A stretch of 18,198 nucleotides of DNA from Deltaproteobacteria bacterium. GTDB taxonomy: Bacteria; Desulfobacterota; Binatia; Binatales; Binataceae. This document shows positions 1-7,363 of this stretch, piece by piece. The translations under genes were made by a program, and so were the position numbers. Where the stretch lies: positions 1-18,198 of the forward strand of contig JAJXYM010000435.1 in assembly GCA_021780585.1 (NCBI GenBank), written 5' to 3'. Position 1 is the stretch's first letter; the number at the start of each line of letters is the position of its first letter. A model generated the notes under the pieces. The model did not search any database, had not been told where the DNA came from, and worked only from the letters and a program-made list of their open reading frames with translations.

Positions 1-444
1 GTCGATTCGCGCCTTGGCGCGCGCCTCGCTCTCGGGACTGAACTCCTTGCCCTCCTGCTGGAAATTGACGCCCCAGAACGGCATGTCGAAGCGCTTGTGC
101 GACGGAATCGACTTGCGGCCGTCGACTGTGTCGGCGACCTGTTTGGCCGGGAAGATGCCGCCGTTCTTCAGGCTGAGCGCGGTCAGATCGGGCGGATGGA
201 GGTCGGGAATCACGTTGACCTCGGGACCATGACCGCGTCCGTTCGCGCCATGGCAGGGCGCGCAATGCTTCATGAAGTCCTGCTTGCCGCTGGTCGGATG
301 GTCTTCGCTGGCGGGATGGTATACGTCGGGATAGTCCTGAGCGACCGCGGTTCCGACGCCCAGCAGGAGCGAAGTCAGTAGCGCAATCGCGGCGGCGAAT
401 TGCCTGATGAGCGAAGCTTGATCGTTCGAAGAGCCGTAGCGCAC
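1..444 (-). CDS. c-type cytochrome (class I), 3' end outside window
   Basis: The 148 codons seen here run off the left edge without a stop. The GTG start at 444 is chosen because GGAGGA lies a few bases upstream and a Sec signal peptide follows directly: a charged N-terminus, a hydrophobic stretch at about residues 18-35 (AAAIALLTSLLLGV) and a likely cleavage site after AVAQ. The mature protein carries one haem-binding CAPCH at residues 61-65. A later KRFDMPFWG has Met121 as the likely sixth haem ligand. It should therefore be a periplasmic mono-haem electron carrier or the cytochrome domain of a larger protein. The redox partner cannot be named, because the rest of the gene and any downstream genes lie outside the window. 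It is divergent from the monooxygenase at 704. Confidence 0.85.
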   Translation of the reverse strand, partial: MRYGSSNDQASLIRQFAAAIALLTSLLLGVGTAVAQDYPDVYHPASEDHPTSGKQDFMKHCAPCHGANGRGHGPEVNVIPDLHPPDLTALSLKNGGIFPAKQVADTVDGRKSIPSHKRFDMPFWGVNFQQEGKEFSPESEARAKARID

Positions 445-624
445 GCGCGCGTCCTCCCACGCCACTGATAATCGAACGCGCCGAGCGGATTGCGGCGCGC
501 CGCCCATTAGGATGACACGCCGCCGATTAAACGCAATCGCAATTGACCGCCGAAACCCGGCCGCGCGATCGCGCCTCGGCGATCCGGGCGACCGGTCCGG
601 TTGATGGCGAGGGGCGAATCCGCG

Positions 625-660
625 CGGTATTCTTGAGCGGCGCGCAGGCGCGGAATACCG
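625..660. promoter_or_regulatory. 8-bp inverted repeat upstream of the luciferase-like gene
   Basis: CGGTATTC (625-632) and its perfect reverse complement GAATACCG (653-660) are separated by 20 nt. They end 43 nt before the ATG at 704, in the 259-nt divergent region between the cytochrome and monooxygenase genes. The spacing, about two helical turns between arms, would suit a dimeric repressor site or a leader hairpin. No clear -35/-10 pair was found, so the role is inference. Confidence 0.3.
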
Positions 661-703
661 GCGTCGCGCTGGCCGCGCTGGCGACGCCGGGCGAGAGGAA
701 TCG

Positions 704-1789
704 ATGAAGTTTTCGCTATTTTATCTGCCGACCTATTGGCCGTCGCTCAACGGCTCGGTCGGGCGGCTCTACCAGGACATCCTCGAAGAGATTGAGTTCG
801 CCGATCAGAACGGCCTCGACGCGGTCTGGTTCGCCGAACATCATTTTTTCGGTTACGGCGGCGTGCTGCCGTCGATGCCGGTGATCGCCGCGGCGGCGGC
901 GCAGCGCACCCGGCGGATTCGCATCGGCTCGGGCGTCGCGCTGATCGGCTTGAACGATCCGGTGCGGGTCGCCGAAGAGTTCGCGATGCTCGATAATCTT
1001 TCGGACGGCCGGCTGAACTTCGGCATCGGCCGCGCCTTTCAGCGCGCCGAGTACGACGCCTTCAACGTGCCGATGGCGGAGAGCCGGGCGCGTTTCGACG
1101 AGGCGCACGAGATCATCCTGCGCGCATGGCGGGACGAGCCGCTCAATTATGCGGGCCGCTATCGCATCCTGAAAGACGTGAACGTGCTGCCGAAGCCGGT
1201 TCAGCGGCCGCATCCGCCAATCTACGTCGCCTGCATCATGACGCCCGAATCGTTCGAGTTCACGGCGCGCCACGGCTACCATCTGATGTACGTGCCGTAC
1301 GTGGGGTCGCCCGAGGACGGCGTCGCGCGCATCCGGCATTATCGCCAGACGCTCACCGAAGCCGGTTACGATCCGGCCAGCCGCGAGGTGATGATGTGCA
1401 TGCATGCGTTCTGCGGCGAATCCGCGGCGCACGCGCGCGACTATCCGCGCCCCTATCTCACCAACTATTTCGAGCTGGCAGCCGGGGCGAACCGGGTCGA
1501 CGCGGACGCCGATCAGTACCGGGGTTACGCCGGAATCGGCAAGATTTTCCAGCATATCCATGAAAATTACGATTTCATGTATCCGAACCAGGTAATCTTC
1601 GGCGATCCGGAGCAATGTCTCGAACGGATTGAGTATTACCGGGCGATGGGCGCCACGCAGATCTCGTTGATTACCAACTTCGGCGGCATGCCGCATCGCG
1701 AGATCATGCGCTCGCTGGAACGTTTCGTTAAGGACGTGATTCCGCACGTGCGGCGCGACGGCGACCAGAGCGCGGCGGCGGGCGGTTAA
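704..1789 (+). CDS. LLM-class flavin-dependent monooxygenase (bacterial luciferase-like)
   Basis: The 361-residue protein has the normal length and features of the luciferase-like TIM-barrel family, which uses reduced flavin (FMNH2 or F420H2) and oxygen, or a hydride, to oxidise small organics. WFAEHH at residues 42-47, the central LDNLSDGRLNFGIGRAF segment and QRPHPPIYVA before the second half of the barrel are family hallmarks. GAGAGGAA sits just ahead of the ATG at 704 and supports the start. There is no signal peptide, so the protein is cytosolic. It stands alone on the plus strand, with a terminator between it and the convergent amidohydrolase. The substrate cannot be read from sequence. 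A role in breakdown of a xenobiotic or natural product alongside the neighbouring hydrolase is inference. Confidence 0.9.
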   Translation: MKFSLFYLPTYWPSLNGSVGRLYQDILEEIEFADQNGLDAVWFAEHHFFGYGGVLPSMPVIAAAAAQRTRRIRIGSGVALIGLNDPVRVAEEFAMLDNLSDGRLNFGIGRAFQRAEYDAFNVPMAESRARFDEAHEIILRAWRDEPLNYAGRYRILKDVNVLPKPVQRPHPPIYVACIMTPESFEFTARHGYHLMYVPYVGSPEDGVARIRHYRQTLTEAGYDPASREVMMCMHAFCGESAAHARDYPRPYLTNYFELAAGANRVDADADQYRGYAGIGKIFQHIHENYDFMYPNQVIFGDPEQCLERIEYYRAMGATQISLITNFGGMPHREIMRSLERFVKDVIPHVRRDGDQSAAAGG

Positions 1790-1839
1790 TCCGCGCGCGT
1801 CGCGAAGGAGTCGCGGCCGTCAATTCCTGGCGCGGAATG

Positions 1840-1885
1840 AAAAAGCGGCGAGCGCGCCATCAGGCGGGCTCGCCGCTGCGTTTTT
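1840..1885. terminator. bidirectional intrinsic terminator
   Basis: A perfect 10-bp stem, AGCGGCGAGC (1844-1853) with GCTCGCCGCT (1868-1877), is extended by further G-C pairs towards the loop. It is flanked by an A-run on the left (1840-1844) and TTTTT on the right (1881-1885). It lies between two convergent genes ending at 1789 and 1938, so it can end transcripts from both sides. Confidence 0.85.
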
Positions 1886-1937
1886 GTAGCGACTCTCCGC
1901 AAGGCTCCGCGCCCGCGAAAAGGGCGGATGCGGTCGG

Positions 1938-3452
1938 TTATCGCGCGGCGGCGGCGACGTTTTCTCCGGGCGGCGGCAATTCGCCGCGGGCGCGCAATTC
2001 CGCCAGCGCTTTTTCGGCCTGATGTTCGAGCACCGTGCCCTTGAAGAAATTCGGGTTCATTCCGGCATGCAGCTTGATCGGATTGGTGAAGACGAAGTCG
2101 CGGAAATCCGCTTCATTCATCAGGCCCTCCTCCACGCCCTCGTAAGCTTCGGCGGCGGCCAGCCGGAAATCGGTCAGATCGTAATGGCCCAGGTCGGAGC
2201 CATAGATGGCGTTGAGACGGGCGCCGAGCGGATTGCGCCGCGTGTCGAAGGCCAGCGAGGTCATGCGGTCGTCGCCCTCGCAGCCGAAGAAGAAATTCGG
2301 CACGAAACGATCGCGGATGTCCTCGGCGCGGGAGATTCCGCAATGTATCCATTCGTCGCGTTCGTGCGGTTCGCCGCCGCCGCCGCCTTCGAGTTCGGAC
2401 GGCACGAGGTTGCCGTCGAGCCGGCCGCGGGTGAATTCGCCGCCATATTTGGCGCATAGCTCCCGATAGAGCTTGAGGTCGAGATTGGCCGGATCGACGT
2501 TCTCCATCATCGCGAGACTGCGCTTATGCCAGCGTTCGTAAAGCGCGCAATACAACGTCGCGCCCCAGGCGACGCCGCCCTCCTTGAAGGCGAACTTGAG
2601 CGTGGGGAAGCGCCGCGTGACGCCGCCGAGAAACAGCGCCTTGCAGATGCCCTCGGCGGCGGCGGCAAAATGACCAATCTGGTTGTAGATGAAATTCGAT
2701 ATCGAAATCCGCATCCCCCAGTTCAGGCCGAAGGAATGGAACGTTGGCGCGATTCCGAGCTCCACGCATTTGGCCCAGACCGGATCGTAATCGTATTCGC
2801 TGTCGAGGCAAAAATTGTCCATCCAGGACAGGTTGCGGGCGAGGTCCGGCGCCTTTTTGGCCAACCCCGGTATCGGACGGCGCACGAATCCCGCCATCAT
2901 CACGACCTTCAGACCCAGCTTCGCGACGTGCTCGAGCTCCGCGATCGCTTCGGCGGGAGTATGCATCGGGACGCATGCGGCCGGCGTAATGCGATCGGAA
3001 AATTCGCGGAAGATATCGGCGTGATAGTTGTTGAACGCGCGGCATACGGCGCGGCGCAATTCGTCGTCCTCGATATGCGAGGCGAACAGCCCCTGGCTCG
3101 GATTCAGCACCGTGAAGTCGAGGCCCATCTCGTCGAGCCGCTGATACAACAGCCTGGGCAGCGCGGCGGTGGCGCGGTCATAGGTGTTTTTGGTCGGATA
3201 CGGCCACCATACCGGACGCGGCACGCGTAATTCGCGCCGCTCCGCGGGCGTCATATGGTTCCAGCGGAAATAGTGGGCGGTGTCGAAAGCGGTCTGGTAA
3301 CGCGCCAGAATCGCGCTGCCGCCGACGTCGCGGATATAGTCGAGCAGCGCGGGCTCGAATTCGACCACATGGCCGTCCGAATCGATTATGGGATGGCCGA
3401 CGCGCTCGCGAATTTCGGCCGAGCGGGTCGCGCCCCTGGCGATTATTTCCAT
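1938..3452 (-). CDS. amidohydrolase family 2 (ACMSD-like) metal-dependent hydrolase
   Basis: This 504-residue protein belongs to the amidohydrolase-2 group, TIM-barrel metal enzymes that hydrolyse or decarboxylate small aromatic or cyclic compounds. The N-terminal IIDSDGHVVE (His28) replaces the classic HxH pair. Further likely ligands are His239 in PTFHSFG and Asp420/His423 in YGSDLGHYD near the C-terminus. It is longer than typical ACMSD (about 340 residues), with additions around residues 50-100 and a Gly-rich loop at 353-361. The ATG at 3452 has GGAG 8 nt upstream. The gene lies 199 nt downstream of the methyltransferase on the same strand, with two hairpins in between, so it may have its own promoter. 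Its substrate is unknown; this DGH subgroup is common in soil bacteria. Confidence 0.85.
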   Translation of the reverse strand: MEIIARGATRSAEIRERVGHPIIDSDGHVVEFEPALLDYIRDVGGSAILARYQTAFDTAHYFRWNHMTPAERRELRVPRPVWWPYPTKNTYDRATAALPRLLYQRLDEMGLDFTVLNPSQGLFASHIEDDELRRAVCRAFNNYHADIFREFSDRITPAACVPMHTPAEAIAELEHVAKLGLKVVMMAGFVRRPIPGLAKKAPDLARNLSWMDNFCLDSEYDYDPVWAKCVELGIAPTFHSFGLNWGMRISISNFIYNQIGHFAAAAEGICKALFLGGVTRRFPTLKFAFKEGGVAWGATLYCALYERWHKRSLAMMENVDPANLDLKLYRELCAKYGGEFTRGRLDGNLVPSELEGGGGGEPHERDEWIHCGISRAEDIRDRFVPNFFFGCEGDDRMTSLAFDTRRNPLGARLNAIYGSDLGHYDLTDFRLAAAEAYEGVEEGLMNEADFRDFVFTNPIKLHAGMNPNFFKGTVLEHQAEKALAELRARGELPPPGENVAAAAR

Positions 3453-3519
3453 GCTGATAACTCCGATCGACCAATCACTTTGCCCTCCGGCGGGGCGGGA
3501 GGCAATCGATAAATCGCGG

Positions 3520-3564
3520 CGGACGAGTCAGCCGCGCCGGGGGCCGGGCCGCCTGATTCGTCCG
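3520..3564. repeat. 12-bp inverted repeat (hairpin 1 of 2)
   Basis: CGGACGAGTCAG (3520-3531) pairs with CTGATTCGTCCG (3553-3564), with one G-T type mismatch and a 21-nt GC-rich loop. It lies 68 nt upstream of the amidohydrolase start and next to a second, stronger hairpin. No T-run follows on either strand. It could be an operator, a leader structure or a transcript-end structure. Confidence 0.5.
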
Positions 3565-3581
3565 GGAGATGGGAATCGCGC

Positions 3582-3626
3582 GCGACCGCGGCGTCCGTGA
3601 GCGGCTATTCCGGAGGCCGCGGTCGC
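3582..3626 (-). terminator. strong hairpin after the methyltransferase gene
   Basis: GCGACCGCGGC (3582-3592) and GCCGCGGTCGC (3616-3626) are perfectly complementary over 11 bp. After one mismatch, TCCG (3594-3597) pairs with CGGA (3611-3614). The structure begins 26 nt past the methyltransferase stop on the minus strand. There is no T-tract, so it fits a Rho-assisted end or an mRNA-stabilising hairpin better than a textbook intrinsic terminator. Confidence 0.45.
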
Positions 3627-3651
3627 AATAATCGATGCCGGCGCAGGCGGG

Positions 3652-4725
3652 CTAGGGCCGCAATTCGTACAGCACCGCGAAATCGTCCTTGATCGGCAGG
3701 CGGGTGAAGCGCGAGAAGCCGGCGGCGGCCGCCAGTTCGCGCGCCTTCGGTTCGCCCATCGCCGCGCCGATTCCGGCTCCGCCATGCGAAAGCGAGGTCG
3801 TCATGCAATAGAGCGTGCTGACCGAGTAGATCATTTTGCCAAGCGTGCGGATATTGTCCTTGACGTCGCCGGAGACGTTCACTTCCTGCACGAGATAGCT
3901 GCCGTCGGGCTTGAGCGCGCGGCGCACGCCCCGCATCAGAGCGACCGGATCGATCGCGTCGTGAACGACGTCGAAGGTGGTGACGAGATCGAAGCGGCCC
4001 TCGGGCAATTCCGCTCCGTTGGCGACCGCGAAGGCGACGCGATCGGCGACGCCGGCGCCTTCCGCATTGCGGCGCGCGCGCTCGATCGATTCGGCATGGA
4101 TATCGAAGCCGGTCAGACGCGCCTTGGGATAGGCCTCGGCGATCATGATCGCCGCGCGTCCGCCGCCGCATCCGACGTCCGCCGCCGTCCCGCCCGCGTT
4201 GAGCTTTTCGACCACGTGCGGCATCGCCGGAAGCCACTTGCGCAAGAGCTTGTGCTTGTAGCGGGTGAGCGAATTGCGTTCGGCAGCCTCGAAAAACGAC
4301 GCCGGATATTCCGCCTGCGTCACGCCCGTGCCGGAACGGAACGCTTCCGCCACCTTGGGCGCGACGCTCACGGCGGCCTGCGCCATCTGGAAGTAGCTGC
4401 CGATAAAGAACGGCGAGTCGTCGTCGGCGAGCACGGCGGCGAACTCGGGCGTGAGCAAATAGGTTTCGGCGGCGGGATCGTAATCGACATATTGCGCCGC
4501 CGCCATCGCGCCCAGCCATTCGCGGAGATAGCGCGGACTGAGTCCGGTCTTTGCCGCGAGCGCGTCGATCGTGAGGGGGCCCGCGCCGGCCATCGCCTTG
4601 AAGATGCCGAGCCGGTCGCCGATGAAACTCATCGCGCCGTGCACCATCGACGCGACGTCGCCGATCACGTTCTGCGCGACGGTTTTGGCCCGTTCCATGT
4701 CGATTCGTGGGCGTTCATTCGCCAT
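3652..4725 (-). CDS. class I SAM-dependent methyltransferase with N-terminal winged-helix domain
   Basis: The 357-residue protein has an N-terminal helical, winged-helix-like region (residues 15-100, with LAAKTGLSPRYLREWL). This is typical of small-molecule O- or C-methyltransferases and mediates dimer or substrate contacts. A Rossmann domain follows, with motif I DVGCGGG (183-189), acidic Asp208 in GFDIH for the SAM ribose, and FDLVTTFDVVHDAIDP as motif IV. The long insert between the two parts and the C-terminal LPIKDDFAVLYELRP match the Rv2258c-like group. The ATG at 4725 has AAGGAG 9 nt upstream. It is the last gene of a three-gene minus-strand run, 67 nt after the BadH-type dehydrogenase. 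The acceptor is unknown. Confidence 0.88.
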   Translation of the reverse strand: MANERPRIDMERAKTVAQNVIGDVASMVHGAMSFIGDRLGIFKAMAGAGPLTIDALAAKTGLSPRYLREWLGAMAAAQYVDYDPAAETYLLTPEFAAVLADDDSPFFIGSYFQMAQAAVSVAPKVAEAFRSGTGVTQAEYPASFFEAAERNSLTRYKHKLLRKWLPAMPHVVEKLNAGGTAADVGCGGGRAAIMIAEAYPKARLTGFDIHAESIERARRNAEGAGVADRVAFAVANGAELPEGRFDLVTTFDVVHDAIDPVALMRGVRRALKPDGSYLVQEVNVSGDVKDNIRTLGKMIYSVSTLYCMTTSLSHGGAGIGAAMGEPKARELAAAAGFSRFTRLPIKDDFAVLYELRP

Positions 4726-4792
4726 GCGAATCAGCTCCTTGCCTGAATTTGCGGGGCCGCTCCGGCCGCCGCGTGGTTTCCGTGATTTGTTG

Positions 4793-5563
4793 CTAACCCG
4801 CCATCGTCAGGCCGCCGCTGACGCTAATCACCTGTCCGGTCGCGAAGTCGGCGTCGGGCGAGGCGAAGAACGCGACCGCGCCGGCGAGGTCCTCGGGCTT
4901 GCCCAGGCGGCGCAGCGGAATTCCGCGCTGCATCGCTTCGAGCACTTTCGGCCGGCTCTCCATCACGCCGCGCAGCAGGGCGGTGTCGGTGGGACCAGGG
5001 CAGACCACATTGACGTTGATGCTGTTGCGGGCGAGCTCGCGTGCGAGCGTCTTCGAAAAAGCGATGATTCCGCCCTTGCATCCGGAGTAGACCGCTTCGC
5101 CGAGCGAACCGACGCGGCCGGCGTCGGAGGCGATCGAAACGATCTTGCCGCGGCCATGCTCGATCAGGCGCGGAACCGACGCCTTGCAGCAATTGAGCAC
5201 GCCGCGAAAGTTGATCGCGATCACCTTGTCCCAGGTTTCGGGCGCGCTCTCGATAAACGGTTCGAGCTTATCCCATCCCGCGTTGTTGACAAGAATTTCC
5301 AGCGGGCCGAGGTCGCGCTCGACCATTGCGACCGCGGCGGTCGCGCTGTCGAGGCTGGTCACGTCGAGCCGGACCGCGCGCGCGGCGCCGCCGGCGGCGC
5401 GGATTTCGTCGGCGGTCCGGTTCGCGACGTCCTCCTGGATATCGCAGACCGCGACTTTCGCGCCTTCCTCCGCCAGTCTCATCGCGAGCGCGCGGCCGAT
5501 TCCCTGCGCCGCGCCGGTCACGATCGCCACTTTGTCCTTCAGCCGGGTGATTCCGGATGCCAT
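4793..5563 (-). CDS. SDR dehydrogenase, BadH type (2-hydroxycyclohexane-carboxyl-CoA dehydrogenase-like)
   Basis: The 256-residue protein is a classical short-chain dehydrogenase. It has TGAAQGIG (16-23) for NAD(P), NNAG (93-96) and the catalytic Ser146, Tyr159 and Lys163 in a YxxxK motif. Several stretches agree closely with my recollection of Rhodopseudomonas BadH, which oxidises 2-hydroxycyclohexane-1-carboxyl-CoA in alicyclic acid breakdown: NNAGWD, SDAGRVGSLGEAVY, NVVCPGPTDTALL and the C-terminal VISVSGGLTMAG. Family membership is certain and the substrate is inferred. The ATG at 5563 follows GGGAG at about 10 nt. The reading frame stays open further upstream into the neighbouring SDR gene, but that extension has no SDR content and is out of frame with the neighbour. 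It sits 44 nt after the upstream SDR, most likely in the same operon. Confidence 0.85.
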   Translation of the reverse strand: MASGITRLKDKVAIVTGAAQGIGRALAMRLAEEGAKVAVCDIQEDVANRTADEIRAAGGAARAVRLDVTSLDSATAAVAMVERDLGPLEILVNNAGWDKLEPFIESAPETWDKVIAINFRGVLNCCKASVPRLIEHGRGKIVSIASDAGRVGSLGEAVYSGCKGGIIAFSKTLARELARNSINVNVVCPGPTDTALLRGVMESRPKVLEAMQRGIPLRRLGKPEDLAGAVAFFASPDADFATGQVISVSGGLTMAG

Positions 5564-5607
5564 CGTTATATCGCTCCCGCAAAGCTTGGAGTTCTTACGC
5601 CCAACGC

Positions 5608-6363
5608 TCAGGAAATTGTCCAGCCGCCATCGACGATAAACGGCGCGCCGGTGGCGAACGAAGCGTCGTCGCTGGCCAGAAACAGCGCCATCCGCGCGAT
5701 TTCCTCGGGTTTGCCGATTCGGCCAAGCGTCGAGATCCGCCGCACGGCGCTTTCGGAAAGCGATCCGCCGCCCTGAATCCGCGAGACCATCGGCGTGTCG
5801 ATCGCGCCCGGACAGATCGCGTTGACGCGAATATTGTAGCGGCCGTATTCGAGCGCGGCGACGCGCGTGAGCGCGATCACTCCGGCTTTCGCGGCGCAAT
5901 AGGCGCCGGAGTTGCGCAGGCCGACGAGGCCCGCGATCGAAGCGGTATTGATGATTGAGCCGCCGCCTTTTTTGATCATGTGGGGCAGCGCATGCTTCAT
6001 CCCGAGCCATACGCCGCGCAGATTGATCGCGATCACGCGATCGAAATCATCCTCGGTGAGATTGACCAGCGAATCCGACTTACCCTCGATTCCGGCGTTG
6101 TTATAGAGGATATCGGGCGCACCCAGCTTCGCGACCGTCGCCGCGACCATGGCGGCCGCGTCGGCGCTCGACGACACGTCGGCGCGAATCGCGATGGCCC
6201 GGCCGCCTTCCGCCTCGATCAATTTCGCGGTTTCGAGCGCCGCCGCTTCATTGATATCGACCGCCGCGATCGCCGCGCCCTCGCGCGCGAACAGCAGCGA
6301 CGCGATCCGTCCCATGCCTGAGCCGGCGCCGGTAATCAGCGCCACCTTGTTTGCCAGCTTCAT
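5608..6363 (-). CDS. SDR-family NAD(P)-dependent oxidoreductase
   Basis: This 251-residue classical short-chain dehydrogenase has cofactor motif TGAGSGMG (11-18), NNAG (88-91), catalytic Ser142, and Tyr155/Lys159 in YCAAK. The C-terminal ATGAPFIVDGGWTIS is the normal SDR ending. Asp36 after the second strand (AVDIN) favours NAD over NADP. The ATG at 6363 is preferred over an upstream in-frame start because GGAG lies 9 nt before it and the SDR fold begins at once. It is the first gene of a minus-strand run with the BadH-type SDR and the methyltransferase, and is divergent from the crotonase gene. The reaction is probably oxidation of a secondary alcohol or hydroxyacyl-CoA; the substrate is unknown. 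Confidence 0.88.
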   Translation of the reverse strand: MKLANKVALITGAGSGMGRIASLLFAREGAAIAAVDINEAAALETAKLIEAEGGRAIAIRADVSSSADAAAMVAATVAKLGAPDILYNNAGIEGKSDSLVNLTEDDFDRVIAINLRGVWLGMKHALPHMIKKGGGSIINTASIAGLVGLRNSGAYCAAKAGVIALTRVAALEYGRYNIRVNAICPGAIDTPMVSRIQGGGSLSESAVRRISTLGRIGKPEEIARMALFLASDDASFATGAPFIVDGGWTIS

Positions 6364-6532
6364 TGCGATTAACTCCGCGAATCCGGATGGCTCCGGCCTT
6401 CCGGTTCGCCCGCCACCATAGCGCATTGCGACGCCGATCGGTTAGCGCGCCCGCCGCCGGCGGCCTTGCGATCGATGGCAATCGCGGCGCGGCGCGTTGT
6501 ATACCTCGTCCGAGCCACAGGAGGCATCAGCC

Positions 6533-7360
6533 ATGGACTACAGCGATTATCAATTTCTCAAGGTCGACGTCGCCGAACGGGTCGCCACCGTCACCATCAA
6601 CCGGCCCGACTCGCTCAACGCCGTCAACAGCCGCCTCCATCATGAACTGGAACAGGTCTGGATCGATCTCGCCGCCGATCGCGACGTCAACGCGATTATC
6701 CTGACCGGCGCGGGCCGCGCCTTTTGCGCCGGCGGCGACGTCAAGGGGATGGCGGCGGGCACGCTGGTCGGCGGCGGCCAGAGCGGCGGCCGCTTCGATC
6801 GCGGACCGATCGGCGCGGCCAACGGACGCCGGCTGGTCGAAAACATCCTCGACGTCGAGCAGCCGATCATCGGCGCGATCAACGGCGACGCGGTCGGCCT
6901 CGGCGCGACCCTCGCGCTGCTATGCGACATCACGGTGGTGTCGGAAAAGGCGCGCTTCGCCGACACCCACGTCAAGGTCGGCGTGGTCGCGGGCGACGGC
7001 GGCGCGGTCATCTGGCCGGTCCTGATCGGACCGCATCGCGCCAAAGAATTCCTGATGCGCGGGAACTTCATCAACGGCGCCGAGGCCGGTCGTATCGGGA
7101 TGGTCAATTACGCGGTCGCGCCCGAGCACGTGATGCCGAAGGCGCGCGAACTCGCGCAGGAACTGGCGGACGGTCCGACCTGGGCGATTCGCTGGAGCAA
7201 GCTCTCGGTCAACAAATGGCTCAAGCAGCAGGCCAATCTGATCATGGACGCCTCGCTCGCTTACGAGATGATGACCTTCAAGACCGGCGATCATAAGGAG
7301 GCCGTCAAGGCGTTCATCGAGAAGCGCAAGCCCGATTTCGTGCGTTCGGGCGGCGAATAG
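6533..7360 (+). CDS. enoyl-CoA hydratase/isomerase (crotonase) family protein with atypical active site
   Basis: The 275-residue protein has the crotonase fold: RPDSLNAVN near the N-terminus, oxyanion-hole motif FCAGGD (64-69) and GDAVGLGATLALLCDI (118-133). Aligned by motif with rat mitochondrial hydratase, the two catalytic glutamates (144 and 164) correspond here to Thr126 and His146. An Asp (155, in VVAGDGG) sits near the position used by some dehalogenase and isomerase members. It may therefore not be a hydratase; isomerase, hydrolase or C-C lyase activity on a CoA thioester is possible. The ATG at 6533 has a full AGGAGG (6519-6524) 8 nt upstream, so it is chosen over a start 36 nt earlier. 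It is divergent from the SDR operon and probably shares a CoA-linked pathway with it. Confidence 0.85.
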   Translation: MDYSDYQFLKVDVAERVATVTINRPDSLNAVNSRLHHELEQVWIDLAADRDVNAIILTGAGRAFCAGGDVKGMAAGTLVGGGQSGGRFDRGPIGAANGRRLVENILDVEQPIIGAINGDAVGLGATLALLCDITVVSEKARFADTHVKVGVVAGDGGAVIWPVLIGPHRAKEFLMRGNFINGAEAGRIGMVNYAVAPEHVMPKARELAQELADGPTWAIRWSKLSVNKWLKQQANLIMDASLAYEMMTFKTGDHKEAVKAFIEKRKPDFVRSGGE

Positions 7361-7363
7361 TCG

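Noticed and set aside
716..1747. Long open frame antisense to the luciferase-like gene
   Set aside because: Its translation is Arg/His-rich and without any domain, while the plus strand carries a clear full-length family match. It is a GC-rich codon shadow.
4793..6010. Extended 405-residue version of the BadH-type SDR
   Set aside because: The extra N-terminal 149 residues are the shadow of the neighbouring SDR. A good ribosome site and the SDR fold begin at 5563.
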